Positions 26,544 to 33,359 of a DNA stretch of 64,000 nucleotides are shown piece after piece. Location of the stretch: NCBI RefSeq assembly GCF_003860585.1, contig NZ_CP034159.1, positions 1,116,001 through 1,180,000 on the forward strand. The letters are read 5' to 3'. Position 1 is the first letter of the stretch. Each line of letters begins with the position of its first letter. Below the pieces are notes generated by a model. That model worked only from the letters and a program-made list of their open reading frames with translations, was not told the origin of the DNA and searched no databases. The DNA comes from Kaistella carnis (GTDB lineage Bacteria; Bacteroidota; Bacteroidia; Flavobacteriales; Weeksellaceae). The translations under genes were made by a program, and so were the position numbers.

Positions 26544-27902
26544 ATGGAAACTAAGAAAGAATTTTTTCTGGAGTGTTATAAACTCGGCATCATCAAGTTT
26601 GGGAGATTTACCCTGAAATCGGGAATTGAAAGTCCGTTTTATGTGGATTTACGTCCGCTCTCTTCTGATCCAAAAATCCTGAAATTACTCGCAAATTATT
26701 TATTGGATATGCTTCCGTTAGATAATTTCGACTTGATTTGTGGCGTTCCTTACGCAGCACTTCCCATGGCGACCGCAATGTCTCTGGAGAGTTACATCCC
26801 ATTGATTATTAAAAGGAAAGAGGCCAAACAATACGGTACAAAAAAGATACTGGAAGGTATTTTCACAACTGGCCAAAACTGTCTTTTGGTAGAAGATGTG
26901 ATTACTTCCGGTGCTTCTTTACTGGAAACAATTCCGGAAATTGAAAACGAAGGAATAACTGTTTCTGATATCGTGGTTGTTTTGGACCGTCAGCAAGGTG
27001 GAAAACAAATTTTAGAAAATAAAGGTTTCCGTGTTCATACCCTTTTTACGATTTCTGAAGTTTGTTCTATTTTAAAAGAAGAAGGTCATTTAGTTGATGA
27101 GGAAGTACAAAGGATCAACGATTTCTTAGCAGGAAATGTGGTAAAATTTGAAGAAGAAAAAAGAATTTCTTACGAGGAAAAGTTAGAGATCTGCGACCAT
27201 TCTGTAGCTCAAAAATTACTCGAAATTGCGAGTGAGAAAAAATCAAATCTTATTGTTTCCGCTGATGTCACAACTACCCAGGAATTGCTGGATTTAGCTG
27301 AAAAAGTGGGTCCACACATTGTCGCGCTAAAAACGCACATGGATATTATTATGGATTTTGATCCTGATGGAACCATTTTACCATTGAAAGATCTAGCGAC
27401 AAAATACAATTTCCTTTTAATGGAAGACCGCAAGTTTGCAGACATCGGAAACACGCAGGAACTACAATTTGCTTACGGGATCTATAAGATTTCAAACTGG
27501 GCAGATTTTGTAACTGCGCAAGTAATTGCAGGTTATGAATCACTCGACTGTTTCCGAAATGTGGGAGTTGTTGCCATCTTAGGTATGTCATCCAAAGGAA
27601 CTTTGACCGATTCCGATTACCGTGAAGCAGCAACCAAGATTGCCCTTTCCCATCCTAACGTTTTTGGTGGAGTTTCCCAAAATAAAACACCGAACGAGTT
27701 GCTTCTATTCACGCCTGGAATTAACCTGGCAGAAGCGGGCGATGATAAAGGTCAACAGTACAATACGCCACAACATGCTTTTGAACAACTTGAAACTGAC
27801 TTCATTATTGTAGGCCGTGGAATTTATAAATCAGAAGATGCAGAAAAGGCGGCCTTGAGTTATAAAATTGCAGGCTGGAATGCTTACGAAGCAAGTTTGT
27901 AG
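26544..27902 (+). CDS. bifunctional orotate phosphoribosyltransferase / OMP decarboxylase
   Basis: 452-aa fusion catalysing the last two steps of UMP synthesis. Residues about 1-195 are OPRT (FTLKSGIESPFYVDLRPLSS; PRPP loop LLVEDVITSGASL). Residues about 205-452 are ODC of the eukaryotic UMP-synthase kind (ALKTHMDI, LLMEDRKFADIGNT with the Asp-Lys-Asp catalytic array, and IIVGRGIY). Domain order equals animal and plant UMPS, not the reversed ODC-OPRT order known from some other lineages. Stand-alone gene behind a TAACTTTG box. Confidence 0.95.
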   Translation: METKKEFFLECYKLGIIKFGRFTLKSGIESPFYVDLRPLSSDPKILKLLANYLLDMLPLDNFDLICGVPYAALPMATAMSLESYIPLIIKRKEAKQYGTKKILEGIFTTGQNCLLVEDVITSGASLLETIPEIENEGITVSDIVVVLDRQQGGKQILENKGFRVHTLFTISEVCSILKEEGHLVDEEVQRINDFLAGNVVKFEEEKRISYEEKLEICDHSVAQKLLEIASEKKSNLIVSADVTTTQELLDLAEKVGPHIVALKTHMDIIMDFDPDGTILPLKDLATKYNFLLMEDRKFADIGNTQELQFAYGIYKISNWADFVTAQVIAGYESLDCFRNVGVVAILGMSSKGTLTDSDYREAATKIALSHPNVFGGVSQNKTPNELLLFTPGINLAEAGDDKGQQYNTPQHAFEQLETDFIIVGRGIYKSEDAEKAALSYKIAGWNAYEASL

Positions 27903-27930
27903 ATAATTCATCATTTTCAAAAAAGATATG

Positions 27931-28000
27931 CTCTCGCAAATGTAGCAGACAAGCAGATTAAGGATCAACAAATCGGCTCAGTCTTCTTCATCTGCGGGAG
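27931..28000 (+). repeat. inverted repeat, ctctcgcaaatg...catctgcgggag
   Basis: 12-nt arms (27931-27942 and 27989-28000) pair with one mismatch and one G-U pair and are followed by TTTTT (28001-28005), so the element could terminate the OPRT-ODC transcript. The gcagacaagcagatta interior resembles dispersed flavobacterial repeats, from memory. Confidence 0.6.
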
Positions 28001-28038
28001 TTTTTAGTTTTATTAAATCTTTAAATAAAATTTAAAAG

Positions 28039-28965
28039 TTGTCAAATATAATTTTGCTTTTTCTGTGTTTATTTCTGGGATTTTTTCTGCGGAAAACAAA
28101 ACTGTTCCCCGAAAACGGACATCTCGCCCTGAATTCTTTTGTGATTAATATTTCACTCTCAGCCTTGTCATTGTACTATATTCCGAAGATTACTCTGAAC
28201 CTACAGGTGATTTTCCCGGTGATGGTTCCCTGGATTAATATTGGTTTAGCGATTCTTTTTTTTATTTTATTAGGAAAGAAGATGAACTGGTCGAAAACAC
28301 TGATTGGCGCATTAATAATGTGTGCAGGTTTCGGTAATACTTCTTTTGTTGGAATTCCCGTAATCCAATCTTTGTATGGTGAAAGTGGATTAAAAACGGT
28401 AATGCTCGTTGATCAACCGGGTTCTTTTGTTGCGCTTTCAACTTTGGGAATTACGATTGCCAGTTTTTACTCGGGTGAGAAAATTGCAGTTTCAGAAATC
28501 ATCAAAAAGATTTTGAAATTTCCGCCTTTTATTGCTTTTTGTGTGGCTGTACTTTTAAATATATTTAATGTAAATATTCCTTTACAGATTGATGATGTCT
28601 TTGCCAAACTCGGTGCTACAACCGTTCCGCTGGCTTTGGTTTCGGTCGGAAGTCAACTCCGCTGGCAGAAATTAGATCACGATGCGAAACCTCTATTCTG
28701 GGCGCTTTTATTCAAACTGATTTTATTTCCAGCCGTAATTTTCATTCTCTATTTTTTGATTTTAAAGCAAAGCGGAGAAATGATTGAAGTCGCTTTTCTA
28801 GAATCAGCCATGGGACCAATGGTGACGGCGGCAATTATTGCGGCGGCGCATAAATTAGAACCAAAACTTTGTAATTTAATTTTGGGTGTCGGAATTCCAC
28901 TTTCATTTGTCACATTAGCTTTCTGGTATATAGTGATGAAATATTCGGGAATGCTTGGAATGTGA
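28039..28965 (+). CDS. AEC-family transporter
   Basis: 308-aa membrane protein with ten predicted helices, of the auxin efflux carrier superfamily. Diagnostic features are LCLFLGFFLRK at the N-terminus, the central GFGNTSFVGIPVIQSLYG (about 95-112), and a C-terminal half beginning near residue 155 that mirrors the first. Bacterial members move organic acids such as malate; the substrate here is unknown. Begins with TTG; no in-frame ATG gives a full first helix. Confidence 0.85.
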   Translation: MSNIILLFLCLFLGFFLRKTKLFPENGHLALNSFVINISLSALSLYYIPKITLNLQVIFPVMVPWINIGLAILFFILLGKKMNWSKTLIGALIMCAGFGNTSFVGIPVIQSLYGESGLKTVMLVDQPGSFVALSTLGITIASFYSGEKIAVSEIIKKILKFPPFIAFCVAVLLNIFNVNIPLQIDDVFAKLGATTVPLALVSVGSQLRWQKLDHDAKPLFWALLFKLILFPAVIFILYFLILKQSGEMIEVAFLESAMGPMVTAAIIAAAHKLEPKLCNLILGVGIPLSFVTLAFWYIVMKYSGMLGM

Positions 28966-29076
28966 TCTTCTCTCTTACAAATGAATCACTCACTTTCCAT
29001 TTATAAAATTATTCAATTCAATAACATGAATAAGTTCTTCCTATCATAAGTCAAGGGTTTCGGAATTTAAGATTAG

Positions 29077-29084
29077 TACCTTTG
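29077..29084 (+). promoter_or_regulatory. -7 element (TACCTTTG) of the FrnE-like gene
   Basis: TAnnTTTG box 23 nt upstream of the ATG. Confidence 0.5.
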
Positions 29085-29107
29085 TTATTCTTAAAAATTT
29101 AAAAGTT

Positions 29108-29812
29108 ATGAAAGTAGATATTTGGAGCGACATTCGTTGCCCGTTTTGTTATGTAGGAAAAAAGAATTTTGAAAAAGCGCTGGAACAGTTTCCAGACAAA
29201 GATAAAATTGAAGTAACCTGGCATAGTTTCCAACTGGATCCGAACTTGAAAACGCAGCCTGAAAAAAGTTCTTTAGAATATTTTTCAGAAGCAAAAGGAG
29301 TTCCTGTTTCGCAGGCAAAAGAAATGTACGAGCACGTTTACAAAGCCGGAAAATCAGCCGGAATTGATTTTAATTTCGATCACCAAAAAGTGGCCAATTC
29401 TTATAGAGCACATCTTTTACTGCAACTGGCAGCCACAAAAAATTTAGCCAACGAAACTGAAGAAGCCTTATTTAAAGCACAGTTAGTCGATGGTAAAAAC
29501 ATTGATGATGAAGCGACTTTAATTGAAATCGGGAAATCGGTTTCTTTGGAAGAAGATGAAATAAAAGCGGCTTTGGAATCAGACGATTTCGGAATGGATG
29601 TAACTCGGGATATGATGATGGCCAGTCAAATGGGAATCAGTGGTGTTCCGTTTTTTGTGATTAATGATAAATACGGAGTTTCAGGCGCACAACCTCCGGC
29701 AACATTTACAGAAGTATTAGAAAGTTCCTGGAAGGAGTTTTCTGCTGGAGATAAAGGTTTGCAAATTATTCACAGCGGAGAAAGTTGTGATGTTGATGGC
29801 AACTGTGACTAA
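29108..29812 (+). CDS. DsbA-family oxidoreductase, FrnE-like
   Basis: 234-aa thioredoxin-fold protein without signal peptide, so cytoplasmic. The redox motif is CPFC (Cys11, Cys14) in WSDIRCPFCYVGKK; the cis-Pro loop is GISGVPFFVINDKYGVSGAQ (about 180-200). An extra Cys pair near the C-terminus (ESCDVDGNCD) is typical of the FrnE group, where it forms a second disulfide. FrnE proteins serve oxidative-stress or disulfide-isomerase roles. Ends at a strong terminator. Confidence 0.9.
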   Translation: MKVDIWSDIRCPFCYVGKKNFEKALEQFPDKDKIEVTWHSFQLDPNLKTQPEKSSLEYFSEAKGVPVSQAKEMYEHVYKAGKSAGIDFNFDHQKVANSYRAHLLLQLAATKNLANETEEALFKAQLVDGKNIDDEATLIEIGKSVSLEEDEIKAALESDDFGMDVTRDMMMASQMGISGVPFFVINDKYGVSGAQPPATFTEVLESSWKEFSAGDKGLQIIHSGESCDVDGNCD

Positions 29813-29836
29813 ATGTTTTTCTCAAGAAAATTTTAC

Positions 29837-29872
29837 AAACTTCCGAAGTCACAGATTTCGGAAGTTTTTTTA
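29837..29872 (+). terminator. rho-independent terminator of the FrnE-like gene
   Basis: Perfect arms aaacttccgaa (29837-29847) and ttcggaagttt (29857-29867) followed by T residues. Confidence 0.9.
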
Positions 29873-29932
29873 ACTTTATAAATGACCACCTCAAGGTCTG
29901 GTAATTGCATTAATTCTACTTAAATTTAAATT

Positions 29933-30433
29933 ATGAGCAGAGGATTTGTAAAAGAAGATGATCAGGAAGAAGTTCCGTTGGTTCCACCAAGAGCCGATTT
30001 ACCAACTGGAACGGAAAATTTTGTGACGCAAAACGGAATGGATTCTTTACTCAAAGAAAAAGAAGAATTGCTGAGGGAACAGGAAAATTTAGATTCTTCT
30101 CAAGAGAAAGACTACCGAATTGCCTTTAATCATCTCAATGCAAAATTCCAGTTATTGAATGAAAGAATTGGGTCTGCAAAAATTGTGAATTCTACAAAAC
30201 TACCTCAAGATGAAGTTCATTTTGGCGCAACAGTTACCTTTAAAAATGTAGAAAATAATGCGACTCAAACTTTTCAATTGGTTGGTGTGGATGAAGCCAA
30301 TATTTCGCGGAAGAAAATTTCTTTCATTACGCCTTTAGCAAAAGCATTGATGCATAAGAAAGTAGGCGAACAGGCAATTTTAAATTTGGGTGAAAGGAAA
30401 AGTATTTTTGAAATTTTGAAAATAAAATATTAA
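29933..30433 (+). CDS. GreA/GreB-family protein
   Basis: 166-aa protein related to transcript-cleavage factors. The C-terminal FKBP-like domain is clear (GVDEANISRKKISFITPLAK followed by ALMHKKVGEQA, about 122-152). The N-terminus lacks the long GreA coiled coil with its acidic tip: a disordered Pro-rich start (VPLVPPRADLPTG) precedes a shorter helical segment (about 35-85). It may therefore bind RNA polymerase without stimulating cleavage, like Rnk or Gfh factors (inference). Confidence 0.85.
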   Translation: MSRGFVKEDDQEEVPLVPPRADLPTGTENFVTQNGMDSLLKEKEELLREQENLDSSQEKDYRIAFNHLNAKFQLLNERIGSAKIVNSTKLPQDEVHFGATVTFKNVENNATQTFQLVGVDEANISRKKISFITPLAKALMHKKVGEQAILNLGERKSIFEILKIKY

Positions 30434-30443
30434 ATCTCTTTAC

Positions 30444-31607
30444 TTAAATCGTCTTCTTATTGGTCAACAATTGAACAATCAAAATAATCCCGGAAAATAC
30501 CAGACCGACAACTGAAACTCCGGTCCAGCCGAAATAATTCCAGGCGAGTGAACCGAAACTTGTTCCTGCTGCTCCACCGATGAAAAACCCAACCATATAA
30601 ATGGTATTCACTCGATTTCTGGCTTCTGTATTTTTTGAAAAGACAATATTTTGATTCGTGATGTGAACGCCCTGTACTCCTAAATCAATCAGAATAACGC
30701 CAATGATTAACCCAATAATGGAATGAGGAGAAACTAAAAACATCAACCAGGCAACAATAATTAACAGGGTTCCGGCGATGATCAATTTACTTTTCTTAAC
30801 TCTGTTATTCAACTTCCCAACGACGGTTGCTCCGAGTGCTCCGGCAATTCCGAACAACCCGAATCCGCCGGCAACTGCGCTTCCGTAACCAAAAGAATCT
30901 TGCATCAGAAAGACAAAGGTCGTCCAGAACGCGCTTAAACTTCCGAAAGCCAACGCACCACGCAAAGTTGCTAATCGTAAGGCTGGTTCGGTCTTTAAAT
31001 AAAACCAAAGAGATTTCATCAACTTCACATAACTCTCTCCAAACTTGGGTTGAATAACCGGTAACTTCGCATTTAACAAAAAGAAAAGCATCGTCATTAA
31101 TCCGGCTGCGCCAAAGAAAACACTTTGCCATCCAAAATATTCGCCGACCAAACCGCTCAAAACACGGCTTCCTAAAATACCGATTAATAAACCGCTCATC
31201 ACAATTCCGATTGCGCGCCCGCGACCTTCATTATTGCTGAGATGAGCAACCATTGGTACAAATAATTGTGGAAGTGTAGAAGTAAATCCAATTAAAAAAC
31301 TGCTAAAAATCAATAAAGGTAAAGATTGAGAAAGTGCTGCTCCTAAAAGGGAAAGAACTAAAATTAGAAAATTTAATCTGATTATTTTCAGATTGCTGAC
31401 TTTATCACCAAGCGGAATAATAAACAGTAAACCCAAGGCATAACCGATCTGCGTCGAAAGCGCAATATTGCTCACCTCAGCATCTTTAACGTGAAGACTA
31501 AGCGCAATATCGTGCAGCAACGGTTGGTTGTAATATAAATTCGCTACCACCAAACCTGCCGAAACACTCAGGAGATAAAGTAAAGAGTTGGGTAATTTAT
31601 TTTTCAT
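30444..31607 (-). CDS. MFS transporter (DHA1-like)
   Basis: 387-aa inner-membrane transporter with about 12 helices. The loop 2-3 motif is present as IIPLGDKVSNLKIIRLN, and the N-terminal SAGLVVANLYYNQPLL with LSTQIGYALGLLF is characteristic of the YgaY-like drug/metabolite group. A TATTTTTG box lies about 35 bp upstream. Tail-to-tail with the GreA-like gene (10 bp apart). Substrate unknown. Confidence 0.9.
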   Translation of the reverse strand: MKNKLPNSLLYLLSVSAGLVVANLYYNQPLLHDIALSLHVKDAEVSNIALSTQIGYALGLLFIIPLGDKVSNLKIIRLNFLILVLSLLGAALSQSLPLLIFSSFLIGFTSTLPQLFVPMVAHLSNNEGRGRAIGIVMSGLLIGILGSRVLSGLVGEYFGWQSVFFGAAGLMTMLFFLLNAKLPVIQPKFGESYVKLMKSLWFYLKTEPALRLATLRGALAFGSLSAFWTTFVFLMQDSFGYGSAVAGGFGLFGIAGALGATVVGKLNNRVKKSKLIIAGTLLIIVAWLMFLVSPHSIIGLIIGVILIDLGVQGVHITNQNIVFSKNTEARNRVNTIYMVGFFIGGAAGTSFGSLAWNYFGWTGVSVVGLVFSGIILIVQLLTNKKTI

Positions 31608-31641
31608 GAATATTTTTAGAGAATTTAAGTCGAAATAATTG

Positions 31642-31649
31642 CAAAAATA
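31642..31649 (-). promoter_or_regulatory. -7 element (TATTTTTG) of the MFS gene
   Basis: TAnnTTTG on the minus strand; a TTG at 31674-31676 lies 24 nt further upstream, slightly long for the -33 box. Confidence 0.45.
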
Positions 31650-31767
31650 CGACTTCCCGGCATGTTAATAGAGCAATAACCGTATTTCTTATCTTAGATC
31701 AATGTTCTGTTGGTAAAGGATTCTTATATTGGTATTTATACGTTTAACCTTAAAAATAAATTAAATT

Positions 31768-32346
31768 ATGTTTAAAAAAATGACCTCTCTGTTGGCAGTC
31801 CTGCTAATAACCGTATCAGCATTTGCACAGAAAACTTTAGTAAATGATCCCGCGCATTCCCGTATTCAGTTTACCGTTATTCACCTTGGCATAAATGATA
31901 TTACGGGGAATTTTGACCAAACTGATCTAACCATCAATACGGATGAAAAGAACTTTTTAAACTCTAAAATCATGTTTTCGTCGGAGATGAATTCGATTAA
32001 TACGAACATCGAAGCCCGCGATAAACATTTGAAAAGCGCTGACTTTTTTGATGCGGAAACCTATCCTAAAATGATGTTTGTTTCTACATCCATTACAAAA
32101 GGGAAAAGTAAAAATTACTACACTTTGAAAGGAGATCTTACCATGCATGGTGTTACAAAACCCGTTTCATTGATGTTGGTTTACAGAGGTTCTGCCATAA
32201 ACCCGATGAGTAAAAAAGAAACCCATTCTTATCAGGTTCTTGGCACATTGAAAAGACTCGACTTCGGCGTAGGTCCTAAATTCCCGGAAATGCTGGTAAG
32301 TAATTTGGTGAGAATTAAAGGTGATTTTGAACTTACTGAGAAGTAA
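31768..32346 (+). CDS. YceI-family secreted lipid-binding protein
   Basis: 192-aa periplasmic protein. Signal peptide residues 1-20 (SAFAQ). The YceI lipocalin-like beta barrel shows the family features DPAHSRIQFTVIHLGINDIT, the SINTNIEARDKHLKSADFFD stretch, and LTMHGVTKPVSLML. YceI proteins bind isoprenoids such as polyprenyl chains and are often induced by base or osmotic stress. Ends at a bidirectional terminator. Confidence 0.93.
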   Translation: MFKKMTSLLAVLLITVSAFAQKTLVNDPAHSRIQFTVIHLGINDITGNFDQTDLTINTDEKNFLNSKIMFSSEMNSINTNIEARDKHLKSADFFDAETYPKMMFVSTSITKGKSKNYYTLKGDLTMHGVTKPVSLMLVYRGSAINPMSKKETHSYQVLGTLKRLDFGVGPKFPEMLVSNLVRIKGDFELTEK

Positions 32347-32367
32347 AATCTGGACTTTCATTCTGAT

Positions 32368-32404
32368 AAAAAGGAGTATACTTGGTTGAAGTATGCTCCT
32401 TTCT
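32368..32404. terminator. bidirectional terminator
   Basis: aaaggagtatactt pairs with aagtatgctccttt (one T-G pair) between convergent genes; it overlaps the last bases of the DUF4846 gene. Confidence 0.85.
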
Positions 32405-33281
32405 ATTTTCCAGTTAGCGCATGAAATCTTTTAATAGCAGTCGGTTTAAAGACGTATTTCGCGGTGACGGTTTCGGAAGCGTTCACATCCAGTTCATACC
32501 AAGGCGAAAGAACAGGATTTTTATGATTGACCAAAATATGAATGTCCTGTGCGGGCATAAAGCTTTCTGCTAAAAGATAAAGACGTTTTCCGGCCAGATT
32601 ACTTGCGACTCCAACAATAATCACGGAATGCCCCGGACTTCCGGGTTTAATAAGAAAGTCACCCGTTCTAATTTGGGAATTCTGAAGCACAGGCCTAGAT
32701 TCTCTGTCCAGAGAAATCGTTCCTGCATATCTAAAAATTACATTTAAATATTCCCGGAAACTTTGGTAAGAATCATCAACTTTTCCAGTATTGATGAAGC
32801 TTACTTTTTTCTTCACTTCTTTCGTTCGCACACCATTCTTAAAATCATCCCAGGAAAAAAACTGACCACTTGTAAATTCGAAACCAATTTCGTCAAACCT
32901 CTTTTGAGACCAAAGATATTCAGCATACAATCGCATCCAGGCATCAGCACACTGCTGTAAATCCTTATCACCAACATCAATCTTCAGTAAAGCTGCATGG
33001 TTATTTTGTCTTTCAATGGGAACGCCTTTATAATCACGAACTGGTAAAGTGGCAGGGTGAAGCGGTAAATAATTAAGAAACTGTGCAAAACTTCCAGGTT
33101 GCTCTATCACCCACTTAAAACCTTTCGGTGGGGAAAAACGGGTGATAATGGTGCTTTTATTAGAATTAACATTCAATGGCATCGTCGTCTCAATCACTTG
33201 GGACGGGACATTGTAAGAGCAAAGAAGCAGGAATAACAATCCAAACCGTTTCAAAAATCGTAATTTTAAAAGTATACTCAA
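32403..33281 (-). CDS. DUF4846 family secreted protein
   Basis: 292 aa with an N-terminal signal (about 1-27, ending NVPSQ). The family pattern is visible: LKIDVGDKDLQQCADAWMRL followed by YAEYLWSQKRFDEI, and GSPGHSVIIVGVA with a Gly-His-Ser triplet, set in a late LLAESFMPAQDIHILVN. The GHSVI and AES segments resemble NlpC/P60 or transglutaminase-like cysteine hydrolase folds, but I see no matching catalytic Cys, so no function is assigned. Confidence 0.8.
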   Translation of the reverse strand: MSILLKLRFLKRFGLLFLLLCSYNVPSQVIETTMPLNVNSNKSTIITRFSPPKGFKWVIEQPGSFAQFLNYLPLHPATLPVRDYKGVPIERQNNHAALLKIDVGDKDLQQCADAWMRLYAEYLWSQKRFDEIGFEFTSGQFFSWDDFKNGVRTKEVKKKVSFINTGKVDDSYQSFREYLNVIFRYAGTISLDRESRPVLQNSQIRTGDFLIKPGSPGHSVIIVGVASNLAGKRLYLLAESFMPAQDIHILVNHKNPVLSPWYELDVNASETVTAKYVFKPTAIKRFHALTGK

Positions 33282-33337
33282 AATTAATTATTATCTCTAA
33301 ATATGCGGCAATAAGACCTTTTTTTAAAAAACATTGT

Positions 33338-33345
33338 TATATTTG
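33338..33345 (+). promoter_or_regulatory. -7 element (TATATTTG) of the M1-like barrel gene
   Basis: TAnnTTTG box ending 14 nt before ATG 33360, implying a leader of only about 8 nt. Confidence 0.5.
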
Positions 33346-33359
33346 GGTCACTTTTGAAC

